Shown in pieces: positions 1 through 12,447 of a DNA stretch of 64,000 nt (within the stretch, counting starts at the first letter, position 1; each line of letters begins with the position of its first letter). The DNA is from Mastigias papua. Lineage: Eukaryota; Cnidaria; Scyphozoa; Rhizostomeae; Mastigiidae. The stretch covers positions 8,295,191 through 8,359,190 of the forward strand of contig OZ025269.1 of the NCBI GenBank assembly GCA_964019165.1, read 5' to 3'. The notes under the pieces were generated by a model. It worked only from the letters and a program-made list of their open reading frames with translations, was not told the origin of the DNA and ran no database searches. Both the position numbers and the translations under genes were made by a program.

Positions 1-1217
1 GAATATGTACTTGGCAAATGAGGCTGTAGAAGATTACATAGATATTTAGCTAACTGATAGTTGAATGTATTGACAGAAGAAACAATAGGTCTAAGAGGTG
101 GCACTCCATTAGACGACCGAATCTTATGCATTTTAGGTAATCCATAAATGCGCGCCGGCTGAGAGCCTGATGGGTAAATAGTGCTATATATATCTTTATC
201 AATTTTTCCATTCTTTTTAAGTTCTCGAAGGAAACGTTGCAACTTACCTTCTCTAATAATGGTGGGATCGCTATCAAGCTCTTTAAATTTATGCTTATCA
301 TTTATTATGTTAAGAATACCTTCTAGATAATCTGACCTATTTAAAACAACTACCCCATTACCTTTATCAGGTTTAAGAATAACGATGTTATTGTTTTTAT
401 GAAGATTCTTAAGAATTTTATGTGTCTTGAAATCTTTAGGTGACAGCTTAAATGAATTAGCATATAAATGGGCTAAGTGAGAAAGGTCTGATTTTAACTT
501 ATTTTCATCATTCTTGTCATGTAAATGGCTAGTCATTGAGTTAAAAATTGATTCAAAGGAAACAAAAATATCTGTCTTGTTAATATACGGGGGAACAATT
601 GAGTGAGATAAGCCAAATTTCAGTGCTTCGCTTTCATCTTGTGATAACGTGTAGGACGAAATGTTTGTGACAACGTCTTTCGAATCAAAAGGTAGTACAC
701 AATTTTTGGTAAGAGTTTTCAGCTTCTTCTGGTGAGTTCTGACAATGTTTTGAACTTCACGATCAATATTCCTACGTAGCGCTTTAGAAAAGAAAAAAAA
801 AAAAAAAAAAAAAAAAAGAAAAAATACTCAATGCCAGATAAAACCTGCATTATTTTCTTCTGAATCTTTTCCAAGTCATAAACGAGTTTTCTCTTCTCCT
901 TCAGTCTTTTGCTAATTGCTGTCTTTAATAAACGTCTTCGAATTGCATATACATCGTACTTACCAACATTCGGAAGCGGAAAACAAATAAACTTTGGAAA
1001 CACATTGAACGTCTGACAACTTTTTAAAAAAGAAATGTCCAAATCTGCCTTTCTTGCCTTTCTGGAGAGCTTCTCCACTTTGCGGAACTCAGCTAACTCA
1101 AGCTTTCCAGTATATTTCCTTGAGAAGTCGTATATGATTTTGCCAAAATTTCTCAATATTATAACATCAGATAGTACACGAAGAAAATCGACAATCTTTT
1201 TAAATTTCCAAGACATG
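1..1217 (-). mobile_element. Penelope-like element (PLE), N-terminal and early RT region, cut by window edge
   Basis: Minus-strand coding sequence begins at the ATG near 1216 (MSWKFKKIVDF) and continues off the left edge. After a frame change it reads ILKPDKGNGVVVLN (about 410-370), then YGLPKMHK and PLRPIVSSVNTF (about 140-60). These are hallmark motifs of Penelope-type reverse transcriptases, which copy element RNA into the genome. The reading frame is broken at 792-818, where a run of about 25 A (T on the coding strand) gives a poly-Phe stretch. Apart from that break the coding sequence looks well preserved, so this may be a fairly young copy. The catalytic YxDD region and the GIY-YIG nuclease would lie left of position 1. 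It sits in an intron of the GTPBP2-like gene, in the same orientation. Confidence 0.85.
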
Positions 1218-1246
1218 TCTCGGCTTGTTACTCAAACCATCATCAG
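1217..1246 (-). ncRNA. Hammerhead-ribozyme-like motif, core mutated (PLE)
   Basis: On the minus strand this reads CTGATGA, then a stem-loop (GGUUUG / CAAGCC with loop AGUAA), then GAGAC in place of the conserved GAAAC. The core change would be expected to abolish cleavage. It is the mirror copy of the motif at 1814-1843. Confidence 0.4.
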
Positions 1247-1464
1247 TTGAAATGACTAAGTTAACGTTACAACAAATAAGAACTATACACTATCAATCGA
1301 ATATATTAATCGAACAGAGGAATGAAAGAAACGAAAAAAGAATGTGGCGGTTAAACAACGAAAGCTAAAAGCTCAATGAAATACTATAATGTTGCAGTTG
1401 TTTATTTAAGTTAGGCCTTTCCCACATGATGTGGAGTGCTTCCTTAATTTTTAAGTTATGATAA

Positions 1465-1695
1465 TTGCTTGCTGAATCTGATAAGAACCTGTTCACCGAT
1501 AAGAATTCGCATATTTTTAAGCATTTAAAGACTTCAATTCCTTGTAAAAATCTTTGCAGTCAAAATTGCTTCAAGGTACTAGATTCAGCAAGCAATTATC
1601 ATAACTTAAAAATTAAGGAAGCACTCCACATCATGTGGGAAAGGCCTAACTTAAATAAACAACTGCAACATTATAGTATTTCATTGAGCTTTTAG
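1465..1695 (+). pseudogene. C-terminal end of a PLE GIY-YIG endonuclease domain
   Basis: The 76-codon open segment contains KNSHIFKHL, a C-x3-C pair and an LKIKEALHI(M)WERPNLNKQ motif. This is typical of the last part of the Penelope GIY-YIG region, which nicks target DNA for target-primed reverse transcription. Only the tail is present. It is followed by about 150 bp of non-coding sequence and then by the first codons of another PLE (1844-1920, same strand), as in a tandem PLE arrangement. The first ~110 bp lie in the spacer of the inverted repeat and the rest in its right arm. It is not a functional gene by itself. Confidence 0.65.
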
Positions 1696-1813
1696 CTTTC
1701 GTTGTTTAACCGCCACATTCTTTTTTCGTTTCTTTCATTCCTCTGTTCGATTAATATATTCGATTGATAGTGTATAGTTATTATTTGTTGTAACGTTAAC
1801 TTAGTCATTTCAA

Positions 1814-1843
1814 CTGATGATGGCTTGAGTAACAAGCCGAAAC
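1814..1843 (+). ncRNA. Hammerhead-ribozyme-like motif (PLE pseudo-LTR)
   Basis: The sequence shows CTGATGA, a perfect 6-bp stem II (GGCTTG / CAAGCC, loop AGTAA) and GAAAC. This is the conserved hammerhead core with helix II. PLEs of many animals are known to carry hammerhead ribozymes in their pseudo-LTRs, and this copy lies just upstream of the PLE start codon at 1844. I could not pair helices I and III convincingly, so self-cleavage is unproven. Confidence 0.5.
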
Positions 1844-1916
1844 ATGTCTTGGAAATTTAAAAAGATTGTCGATTTTCTTCGTGTACTATCTGATTTTATA
1901 ATATTGAGAAATTTTG

Positions 1917-2016
<100 letters not shown>

Positions 2017-2029
2017 CTCTAAAGAGGAT

Positions 2030-2673
2030 GGGCTTGCCAGGGTCCCGTTGGTCACGTCCTACCATCCGGCACTCAACAGCATTGGGAAAGTGGCACAGAG
2101 ACTTCACTCTATGCTCAGTGTTTCAGAGGAGCATAGACGTGTGTTTCCTGAACCACCACTTGTTTCCTTTAAGCGTTACAAGAACCTTAGGGATATTTTG
2201 GTAAGAGCTAAGTTGCATATTGGGGGGGGGGGAGGGCAGTTGTAATACAAGGGGATGTACTCCGTGTGGTAAGTCTAGATGTCAGGTTTGTTCTGTTATG
2301 TGTGATAGTAAGACTTTTAGATCCCATAGCACCAATAAGGAATATCAAATAAACTTCTCTTTTGATTGTGATTCGTCTGATGCAGTGTATCTGATGGGAT
2401 GTAGAGTCTGTGGTGTACAGTATGCCGTTTAGGACTAGGTTTAACAACTATAAGGAGTGTGGTCGTAAGTTTTATGGTGGTTCTTCGGGGATCCCTCAGG
2501 CAGAGTTTTTCCGGCATTTTACCGGGGGAGCGCAGGAGGGATTCCTTAGAGATGTTAGTGTTATCATTATAGATAGACTTAATGGGAACGGTAGGCAACG
2601 CAAAAGTTTCTGGCAATATAAGCTGGAAACGTTTGTGCCCCAGGGCCTTAATATTAAGCAGGTTGAGGAATAG
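2030..2673 (+). pseudogene. PLE tail of a second family: linker plus zinc-binding and GIY-YIG-like region, frameshifted
   Basis: The plus-strand reading contains VTSYHPALNSIGKV, FPEPPLVSFKRYKNLRDILVRAKL, a Cys-rich segment (CTPCGKSRCQVC), VYLMGCRVCGVQYAV and a final FWQYKLETFVPQGLN. This order is the conserved C-terminal region of GIY-YIG-bearing PLEs (Neptune/Poseidon-like). It is broken by a G-run slip near 2221-2232 and by a stop near 2432, so it is a pseudogene. It is followed by a non-coding tail with a hammerhead-like motif and a (TA)n tract. Confidence 0.7.
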
Positions 2674-3169
2674 GATGTTTAGTTGGGTAATTCTGTGCTA
2701 GTATAGTTTTCTTGTTCTCTTGTCTTACACTCTACTCTACCTACACCTCTTCTGGTTTTCGCCAGTTTTGTTTATTCTGTGTCTTCGGCAGTGTGCCTTA
2801 GTATAGCTATTTTGCTAGGTGCTTCTCAACTTGGTTTCTTTACGGTCCATTTTTACTCATTTCCCATATCTGTATGGATTAACAGGCAGCATCTCTCCAT
2901 TCAAACTCTGTCATTTCCTTTCTTTACTACATCTATTGTGTGCTTTGCACTTGCTCTATCCTCAGGGGTAGAGCTCCTATTTTTCTTTCTACTTCTATTC
3001 TTCTTGTATTCTCTTCTTCTTAGTGCCATTTTTACGCCTCCAGTTAGATGGTGTGAAGTTCGCTAATTATTTTTCTAAGGTATTGTTTCTATTTATGTGT
3101 TTCCATTGTACTTATTCAATTTTGGTTATGTATATATGTGCGCTCAGTAAAGTAAAGGTAAAGATTTTT
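2674..3169 (+). other. Probable PLE 3' non-coding sequence
   Basis: No credible coding signal. The T/C-rich sequence between the PLE tail and the hammerhead-like motif at 3170 probably belongs to the same element. The open frame at 2779-3066 is hydrophobic low-complexity sequence with no recognised domain. Confidence 0.4.
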
Positions 3170-3191
3170 CTGATGAAGCTATACGCGAAAC
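3170..3191 (+). ncRNA. Degenerate hammerhead-like motif
   Basis: CTGATGA is followed by a short GC/GC stem and GAAAC. The helix II closing pair is mismatched, so this is probably a decayed copy at the end of the preceding PLE. Confidence 0.3.
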
Positions 3192-3259
3192 GTTAAACAG
3201 TTGTTTTTATTATGAGAGTCTATATAAAGTTTTAAAAACTTTTAGTGGAAAGGCTATTG

Positions 3260-3260
<1 letters not shown>

Positions 3261-3331
<71 letters not shown>
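3261..3331. repeat. (TA)n microsatellite
   Basis: A TA dinucleotide run directly follows the PLE 3' end. Confidence 0.96.
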
Positions 3332-3336
<5 letters not shown>

Positions 3337-3386
3337 CATATACACTCAAATAGCTCCAATCATAAAGAAATGTTTAAAGACATAAA

Positions 3387-5032
<1,646 letters not shown>

Positions 5033-5230
5033 CTCTCCATTGATGTCGAATCCAAGAATTTCATGGCTTATACTTGATGTTCTTCCAGACTGAATTTCAT
5101 GAAGGTGTCGGAATAAATTTAGGCGGGCTCTACCACGTCCATTATCAAACTCACCATGCGTTAGGACACCAAGAAGAGTACTCTTTCCCACGTCAACATT
5201 GCCAATGACAGCTACTCTGATGTCTAAAAA
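5033..5230 (-). CDS. GTPBP2: GTPBP2-like GTPase, exon 5 (P-loop exon)
   Basis: This 198-nt exon (66 codons) encodes [18 protein letters not shown] followed by [20 protein letters not shown] and [15 protein letters not shown]. The GxxxxGKS P-loop binds GTP phosphates, and the segments around it are diagnostic of the GTPBP1/GTPBP2 family of translational GTPases, which act in ribosome rescue and surveillance in the cytoplasm. [18 protein letters not shown] fits GTPBP2 better than GTPBP1. On the minus strand the exon starts after a TTGTCAG acceptor and ends GAG before a GTAGGT donor. Its frame continues from the exon at 15920-16025. Translation beyond the donor loses similarity, which supports the splice site. 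The switch II and base-specificity exons are left of the window. Confidence 0.93.
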
Positions 5231-6559
5231 CTGACAATTACAAAGATGCAATAAGCAGTCCAAAAATCAATGCCATGCCTGACACAGCACACAGGGGGTA
5301 ATATTTTAAGGAGACAAAACTAAAGGCGGGTCCAGGAGGAGAGCTGAAATAACATGAATAATAGAATGGCATCGCAACTATAAAAGATGACGAAAGGAAA
5401 GTGTAACAATGTTTGCCTTTTTATAGCTATTAATAAAAGTCAAGATCACTTTGTTCCTTTCAAATATTTCAAATTTTGTCAATGATCCGTCATTATGAGA
5501 TAAACCATGACTGTATTTGTGGTACCATTATAGCAATCTGAACTAAGTACTCAGCATGGACAACATAACTATCAAGGTCAGCCATCTAAATACAAGTGGA
5601 GAAACATATTACAACAAACAGAAATGACAACAGAGACAATAATGATTCCAGGGGACAACAAAATATAGAACAACAAATATAATGTATATAGAGGGCATTC
5701 TTGTATGCAAATCTATATTTAAAACACAGCATCGGAGAATCAGCAACAGTGTGTCTATCTGGAATGAAATTGCACAACATTCTCAAAAAATGGCATAGGC
5801 AGTTTGGTATAGATGATTTATGCTTTCCTTGAATCAATACACACGTATATTGAAAGGTACTGGAAAAGGTGAAAGAATCAAAACTTGAAGGGATATATGA
5901 ATGCTGATATGAGGAAGAGAGAGGGAAATACAATACAAAGTGGTAGGTTACTGCAGAAGCTTTTACGCAAGTTTCCTCTCAATAATGTAATCAAGAGTTC
6001 TCCAATGACAACTTAAAAGAAGGAAACCTGATACATATAATCCTAGCAAGTGAAAGGGAAAAATACAATTTGAATGAATATTTGACACAGGGATAAATGT
6101 CCACTCTTTATCTGATACCATGCTAAAATCTATGAAAGAGAATAGTCTCCTCGACAAAATCAGAAGGTAACAAATGCGAAATAATGTAACAAGATCATAT
6201 TTAATGAATAATCGAGAAAGGGCCCATGGATGGTATGGTATGTGACATCTCAAACAAACCAGATGACAGTCTCTGGGCTTCGAATAATTTATAAACAGTA
6301 AGTAAGAAGGAACTATTTCAAAGAAAGAGCAGGAAAGATATAAACAAGTCTCTAACATGGATAAACTTAGAATTAAGAGAACTCATGAACACGAGGCTAG
6401 AGACTCTATAAGTAGCAGAAGGATCACAGATAACATTTGAATGGGAAATGTAGAAGAAAAAAGAACAGACACAAAAGGCCTCTGTAGGGCAGAAAGGAAC
6501 TAATGGATGAAAAATCATCATGAAGCGTATAAAAAAGGCAAGACAGATATTTGGGGAAT
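5231..6559. other. Intron, nothing recognised
   Basis: AT-rich intronic DNA between exons 5 and 4 of the GTPBP2-like gene. The minus-strand open frames at 5586-5933 and 5963-6521 are compositionally biased, with no motif. Confidence 0.5.
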
Positions 6560-7060
6560 AATTATGAAATTTGACACAGGTAAAAACGCACAGATATAAG
6601 TTTCATAACAAAAGAAGGAATATCAATATGTGAAGGCCTTACAAAAGCCAATACATCACAATGTACCCAATGAATTCTTCATAAGCATTGGAAGGATGTA
6701 GCAGGCAAATACTCCCCTGCTTACCTGAGTGATACAGTCAAAAGAACCGACAACATCAACAACAATGGGAGCATATGATATAAACTAAAGCTCCACAATA
6801 TGTAAGGAAACTCAAGCTACGAAAAGCTGCTAATCTTGATGGTATCTTGACTAAGGAGATCAAGAAGATTGCAGGCAATTCTATTGAATCTTCAAATACT
6901 GTGTAGATAGAGCTCCATACAGAACAACATAAAGCAACAAAGATCAGACTAGCTTTCAAGAAAGAAGAAAGGAAAGCCTCAAGCAACTATAGACTATCAA
7001 GTCTAATGGAAGGCGTGGTGTTAATTGCTCTTGATGACCATATGAAAACTGTCTAAAACC
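6560..7060 (+). pseudogene. Decayed LINE reverse-transcriptase fragment
   Basis: The plus-strand reading, with stops, gives NEFFISIG, then a LRKLKLRKAANLDGI-like block and KASSNYRLSSLME. These match the NYF..VG, K..KA.G.DGIP and NYRPIS landmarks at the start of non-LTR reverse transcriptases. It is heavily mutated, and its element boundaries are unclear. Confidence 0.5.
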
Positions 7061-7806
7061 TATGGGATCATCCTAAAAGTAAGTACACCAATGATCATAA
7101 GATTGTTGACCAACCCAATGACCCTGTACGCGCGAGTACGAAATTGATGCAAATCACCAACCCACCCTGTACGTTCGTACGAATTATGTTTGATATTCCT
7201 TGAAAAATGTTTCCTAGCTATAGAACCAGTTTCTCACAAAATTACCACAAAATGTACGTGTGTGTACGCTATTGACCTTACCCTCCAACCGACCCTAAAA
7301 GTGTGTCAGGACAATTACGAGGACTTCGCACCTATTTAACGGTTTGTTCCTATAGACAATGATTACTTGCGTTTAATTATATGGTAAATAGGAGTGCGCG
7401 TGTGGGAGGAAAAAGACAGGGGGAAGAGAGGGCAATGCAGGTGGACAGATGAGAAAGAGATAGTGAGCCGTATGAGATAGAGATAAGGTAATTAATTCTG
7501 ACGGAAGCATTCTTTGACATGAATGGTATAATTGTCTTTATCTGTTGATTTTTTGCTTTGCCATGTTATTGTAAATACGTGAAAAGTCTGTTGGTACTAC
7601 AGAACTTCACTATAGCACGAAAAAGCGGGAACATTGCTTTAGCATACTGAAAGCTTTTTTCGTCCGACACTCGTCAGAGTATGAAACGTCGGATAGCGAC
7701 CGAAAGGTGAAACGAAATATATAGCCAGATGCGGGTACACGTGATATGATGAATAATGCGTCTATTTGGCTCTATGATTGGCCAATTAGCACCTATTCAC
7801 CATTGT

Positions 7807-8590
7807 TTACTTGAAGAGTCCAAGTGACAAAACGAACTCTTTTTGTTTACACAAGACTGGGTTTTGAGTCTTGATGTAAACCGATTCCAAAACACCTAAA
7901 TGAAAGGACGATCTTGCTTGCCCAATGATCCGAAAATTATCGTCTGTATATGTTTTGGCGCATTCTGGATTTGTAATAAGATGTTGTCCTATGGCCGAAT
8001 CACTTTTCATTTTAGAAATAGAGTTTTTACACATACGAGGTGGCTGTTCTCTTGTTGTTGTGTTTTTCGTCCTGATGCTCGTGGGGACATGTTGTTTTAT
8101 TCTGACTGCTAGTCTCTGCGTGGTGCGCCCTACGTACCGAGCTTCACATCGGCACGAAAATTCGTAAACTACACAACGTTTTTGAGTGGTAGGAACGCTA
8201 TCTTTTTTAGCAGATGGTAGCATGACTCTAGTGCTATAAACCGCACGGGGCTTCACAGCATAGAAGCAAGATGTAATGGCTTTGTTAATTTGGTTTTCAA
8301 ATTTCGAAGAAACATTTCCAATCCAGGGCAATTTTAGGTAGACCGGGCACTTTTCAGGACCAAACTGTTTTTCTGATGAAATGTTGGCTAGTTTTTCCTT
8401 AATGCAAGAAACAAGGACATCTTCTGGATATCCATTGTCAATAAGCAGTTGTTTTATTGTGCCCAGCTCAGAATCTAACTTGGTTTTAGAGCAAATCATA
8501 AGTGCCCTGTGAACTAAAGTTTTTATAAGGTTGATTTTTCTAGCTTTTGGGCTAAAGGAATTCCAACGGATGTATTGACCAGTAAACGTT
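7807..8590 (-). CDS. PLE linker and GIY-YIG endonuclease domain
   Basis: The open frame encodes LVHRALMICSKTKLD, a basic and Cys-containing linker, then CVVYEFSCRCEARYVGRTTQRL and RIKQHVPTSIR. The VYEF and YVGRT pair is the GIY-YIG core, and the CxC upstream is typical of PLE zinc-binding linkers. This nuclease nicks target DNA to prime reverse transcription. The frame is intact from about 8590 to a natural stop at 7807 (ending LSLGLFK), so this half of the polyprotein is undamaged. It is separated from its RT half only by the LINE insertion. Related copies are at 26824-27567 (minus) and 54200-54780 (plus). Confidence 0.85.
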
Positions 8591-9767
8591 CATTTCATTT
8601 TTCATTTTCATTTACAATTTCTTTATACAGGGTAAGTTTCAAATTTTAATATATTTGATTTTCAAACTGCCCTGCTAAACAAAAAAAATAATAGAAACAT
8701 GTACTTGTTTACAGTATGTTAAAAAGAATCTACTATAGTATAATAGAAACATAAGTAAGGAGAAAAAAGAAATATGAGTCCGGAGATAAATTAAGGTCGG
8801 TGATTTTTCAATAATTTCACGAATTGGGTAAGAGATTTGGCTTTCTTCACTTCAGTTTGTTGGCTATTCCAGAGCTTTGCTCCTCTATAGGAGAAACTTT
8901 TTTGGCCACATGCCGATTTCAGTAAAGGGACATAAAGATCGGTATTACTATCGCGAAGTTGTCTGTTTCTAAATTCGGATAATTTTATAAACATGCTATT
9001 CAGATATTCAGGAGCTAGTTGATTTTTTGATTTGTAGACCATTTTAAGTGTTTCTGTTTCTATAAGGTCATTCACTGTTAGCCATCCCAGTTTCTCGATG
9101 ATAGGAGACGCTGAAGTTTTGAATGAGCTGTCTGTCACGATTCTAGCTGCGCGATTCTGGAGCCTCTGAAGCTTGCCTAAGGCAGTGACGCCACAGGAAC
9201 CCCAGACAGGGCAGCAGAATCTAAAATATGGCTCAACTATACTTTTGTACATGATCTGCAAGGTGGTTAGAGGGAGGAAGTTTTTTGCGTGTCGAATCAT
9301 ACCTAAGGCCCTTGAAATCTTTTTTATCACATGATTTATATGATTTTCCCAGTTCATGTATTGATCCACTTGAACTCCTAAGTATTTAGTATGTTCTATA
9401 ATCGAGATTTCCTCACCACTTATCGCGAATGATCGTTTTATTGTCAGTGGGCATTGGATATCCTTAAGTTTTTTCCTACTACCAATCACAAGGCTATTTG
9501 TCTTTGCAACATTTATTGACAACTTATTTCCTGCAAGCCAGATTTTTAGACATTTCAGATCCTCATTAACCCGTTCGTTGATGGTGAGAATATTTTTAGA
9601 GGAGAACGACAGACTTGTGTCATCTGCATACATGTTAACTTGTGAATGTTTAATGGATAATGGAAGATCATTTATATAGATAATAAAAAGTAGAGGACCT
9701 AGGCACGATCCCTGGGGAACTCCACAAGTCACTTCTCCAAAATCAGAAAGCTTTCCATTCACCTTGG
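8591..9767 (-). mobile_element. 5'-truncated LINE inserted in the PLE
   Basis: This non-LTR retrotransposon fragment begins within the RT domain (about 9767) and ends in a CATTT-rich tail (8591-8625 on the plus strand). Removing it restores the PLE reading IYRKP to TFTGQYIRW, which defines both ends within a few bases. No target duplication longer than about 2 bp is visible. Confidence 0.85.
8791..9762 (-). CDS. LINE reverse transcriptase, C-terminal part
   Basis: 323 codons: CGVPQGSCLGPLLFIIYINDLP (RT block 4), MYADDTSLS (catalytic YADD block), an SINVAKTN block, KYLGVQVD, and the C-terminal PYFRFCCPVWGSCG and SYRGAKLWNSQQTE motifs. This is the CR1/L2/Jockey-type ORF2 end. The endonuclease and first RT blocks are missing through 5' truncation, so the copy is non-autonomous. 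The frame is open to the stop at 8791. It is closely related in layout to the LINE at 50764-52685. Confidence 0.88.
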   Translation of the reverse strand: MNGKLSDFGEVTCGVPQGSCLGPLLFIIYINDLPLSIKHSQVNMYADDTSLSFSSKNILTINERVNEDLKCLKIWLAGNKLSINVAKTNSLVIGSRKKLKDIQCPLTIKRSFAISGEEISIIEHTKYLGVQVDQYMNWENHINHVIKKISRALGMIRHAKNFLPLTTLQIMYKSIVEPYFRFCCPVWGSCGVTALGKLQRLQNRAARIVTDSSFKTSASPIIEKLGWLTVNDLIETETLKMVYKSKNQLAPEYLNSMFIKLSEFRNRQLRDSNTDLYVPLLKSACGQKSFSYRGAKLWNSQQTEVKKAKSLTQFVKLLKNHRP

Positions 9768-10274
9768 CTTCCTGTAAATGCTGGTGAGAAATCCTGTGCC
9801 CCCTTTCTCAACCGAAACGTCTAGAAAATTCAAGGAGTTGTTTTGCTCCTTCTCTACTGTAAAATGTAGGGCTGGATGTAGTTGGTTGAGGTTGACGTGA
9901 AAACGGTCACATTCCAGCTCAGAACCGAAAATGACAAAAGTATCGTCAACATAACGAAAGTAGACACCTGGTTTTATGGTGTTATTGAAAAGTCTACTTT
10001 CATGAAAACCCACGAAAATATTTGCCAAAGCTGGCCCCAAAGGGCTGCCCATTGCCACTCCGTCTAATTGTTTATACATCTGGTTGTTAAAACTAAATTC
10101 CACTCCTCGCGTAGCAACTAGCATCAATTCTTTGAAAGTATCCTCGGGGAATGGAGGGCAATCAAGCTGACCTCTATACAAAGCATCAGCACAAATCCCT
10201 ATGGTCTCATCTAATGGCACGTTGGTGAATAGACTGCTGATGTCATAGAGCCAAATAGACGCATTATTCATCAT
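9759..10274 (-). CDS. PLE reverse transcriptase domain (truncated by LINE)
   Basis: 171 codons contain LYDISSLFTNVPLDETI (RT motif A region), GVAMGSPLGPALANIF (motif B) and YFRYVDDTFVIF (catalytic YVDD), followed by LNFLDVSV and SIYRKP. This is a Penelope-type RT. The frame ends at a stop just inside the LINE insertion. The N-terminal part before LYDISS is absent: translation starts at MMNNASIWLYD inside the inverted terminal repeat, so the copy is 5'-truncated and probably inactive. Confidence 0.88.
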   Translation of the reverse strand: MMNNASIWLYDISSLFTNVPLDETIGICADALYRGQLDCPPFPEDTFKELMLVATRGVEFSFNNQMYKQLDGVAMGSPLGPALANIFVGFHESRLFNNTIKPGVYFRYVDDTFVIFGSELECDRFHVNLNQLHPALHFTVEKEQNNSLNFLDVSVEKGGTGFLTSIYRKPR

Positions 10275-10429
10275 ATCACGTGTACCCGCATCTGGCTATA
10301 TATTTCGTTTCACCTTTCGGTCGCTATCCGACGTTTCATACTCTGACGAGTGTCGGACGAAAAAAGCTTTCAGTATGCTAAAGCAATGTTCCCGCTTTTT
10401 CGTGCTATAGTGAAGTTATTGTAAATAGT

Positions 10430-12447
10430 AGGTTTTAGATGTTTTGTTGCTTGATTTGTGGAGTCTGCTTGGAAAGGCTTTATTGGACATTGGTTTTTTG
10501 GGGTAAATCATTAAACTAGGTGGGGGAGGGTAGAAAAGTCTGATTTTATATAAAGTTCCCAAATTTGGTACCGCGACCCAGGATTTAATACAAGACACTT
10601 TGAATGTAAGATATATCACTATGGATGTGAACAAGATAGTTAAGCTAAGTAAAGCTCATCGGAAGATGGCACATTCAATATCAGCGGAAACACCCCATTT
10701 GATAGAGAGAAAGGCAACCTTACCACCAAAAACTTCAGAAATGACCACAATAAATCTTTCTGGAGCATTAACCGATATTAGAAGTACAATGAAGTTATAA
10801 AGGATAGTGTCTATGAGAAGGACGGGGACATTTCAAGGGAAATTCAGGAAACAAGAGACATTAATGAAGAAATTCAAAGGGGGGCTGTAGATGATGGAGG
10901 AGGCGTTGAAGATTGCAAGTTCAAAAATGGAATCTCAGGGCTACGATCAAACAGTAAGACCTCAGTGAAAGAAACTCACTCTGAGAAAGCTTGATGGTGA
11001 TCCGATAGGTAGAATTCTGGGATTTCTTGGATTCCTTTGAAGAAACGATACACAGTCACCCAGGGCTTAGCAAGACAGACAAATTTGAACATCTTGAAGG
11101 TTGTTTGGAGGGGAAGGCAGACAACGTTATTGCTAGATTTAGGCTGATAGAAGCTAACTATGACGTAGCTAAATGTCAAAAGACAGTTCTGAGAAAAGTC
11201 AGGATATAAAAAGAGCCCATTATGAAGAATAAACACAACTTCAGCTAGCTTTCAATGACAAGGATAGTGTCAGGATACGAAAATTGTGCAATGACATACA
11301 GTTTCACAATAGAGCTTCGCAAGCATTAGGAAAGAGCCAACATCAATATTCTGATGCCTTTGTGCCCTTGATAGAAAACAAATTACTTAAGAACATTAGA
11401 GTACTTGTTCTGAGTAAAAGGATCAACAGTGGGGTATTGACACGCTCGTAGATTCATTAAGTGAAGCACCAAAGAGATCCTTGCCAACTAGTACTAGTTC
11501 ATTGCATGCAGGAAGCGAACCGAGAAGGTGCATAATCTGTTATCAAGAACATGTGAGTGAAAATGCACTAGCATTAGAGATTTCAAGATAAGAAGAGAAT
11601 TCATAAAGAGATATGGCAGATGCTTAGTGTGCTTGAAAAGTAACCACAGCTAAAGATTGCAGATCAAAGGAATGCTTCCACAAGTGCAAAGAAAGACTAT
11701 GTGTATCAATCTGTGAGAAAGGTGTCAATGGGAATGATGTCAATGATGTCAATGATATGGGACCAGGACTACGTGCTAATGATGGACGAAATATAGCCAC
11801 GCAAATAGCACAGGCATATATCAAGTTGAATGGAAGCAAGAAAAAGTGCAATGCAGAGTGTTATTTGATTTTGGCAGCCAACCTTCGTTTATATGAACTT
11901 CATTGACAGATGTAGTTAAGGACGGTAAATCATCAGAGCAACAGAGATCGAGAATCAGCGGGTTTGGAGACAGAGACAGTCGAGAAATGAACTGCAACAT
12001 GCATGACCTGGAAGTAGAGTCAATCAAGAGGGGAGAGGCAATACAAATAATAGCTGCAGAAGTATCTGTAATTTCGAGAGGGTTAAGAAACAAGCACATG
12101 GAAAAGTCAAGAGAGATTAGGTTCATTTGACAACTTTATGGACTTATGATAGTTCAGATGTAAAAACTTTTGAAGTTCACCTTTTAGTAGGATCTGACCT
12201 CTTATGGCACTTTCAAATAAGAGGGGATAAACATGAACCAGCAGCCATAGAAACAAAGTTAGGTTACGTACTATCAGATAACTTGAAGGGCATAGCTGAA
12301 AATAAAGCAGATGGAAATCTTTGGATAATTGAGAGAAATGATATAAAGGATAGTTTAGATAAGTTATGGGATTTAGAAGCAAAGGAATGTAGAACAAGAT
12401 GGTGTACACAAAGAATTGATAGCTATTATAGCATTCAACTAGCTTAT
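10430..12447 (+). mobile_element. Decayed BEL/Pao LTR retrotransposon copy
   Basis: This starts directly after the PLE target duplication. A primer-binding-site-like stretch (TTTGGTACCGCGACCC, about 10564) precedes a gag start at 10621 (MDVNKIVKLSKAHRKM). Further gag pieces (DKFEHLEGCLEGKADNV near 11080), zinc-knuckle remnants (from 11530), GPGLRANDGRNIA (11760) and ETKLGYVLSDNLKG (12250) align in order with the younger BEL copy at 61.2-63.1 kb. Many stops and frameshifts make it a pseudogene. Its right end is cut by the foldback element at 12448. Confidence 0.8.

Larger units (their letters stand above)
7566..10428 (-). mobile_element. PLE with inverted terminal sequences and 12-bp target duplication
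   Basis: The element occupies about 7578-10415 and is flanked by TTATTGTAAATA at 7566-7577 and near 10416-10428. Its ends are inverted: 7603-7785 is the reverse complement of about 10230-10417 and includes the first PLE codons (MMNNASIWLYD). It contains the PLE RT (9759-10274), a linker resuming at about 8590 (FTGQYIRWNSF) and a GIY-YIG domain (7807-8499), all on the minus strand. A LINE at about 8591-9767 interrupts it between IYRKP and the FTGQ linker. It lies in an intron of the GTPBP2-like gene. Confidence 0.85.

Noticed and set aside
719..1216. A 165-residue protein with a poly-Phe stretch as an independent gene
   Set aside because: It is the PLE N-terminal region whose frame is thrown off by a homopolymer run; the true reading continues in another frame.
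2779..3066. 95-codon hydrophobic protein
   Set aside because: T/C-rich non-coding sequence gives Phe/Leu-rich frames by composition.
10343..10362. CTGACGA ... GAAA motif in the PLE inverted end as a hammerhead
   Set aside because: Helix II does not pair beyond two base pairs and only five bases separate the possible cleavage site from the core, leaving no helix I.
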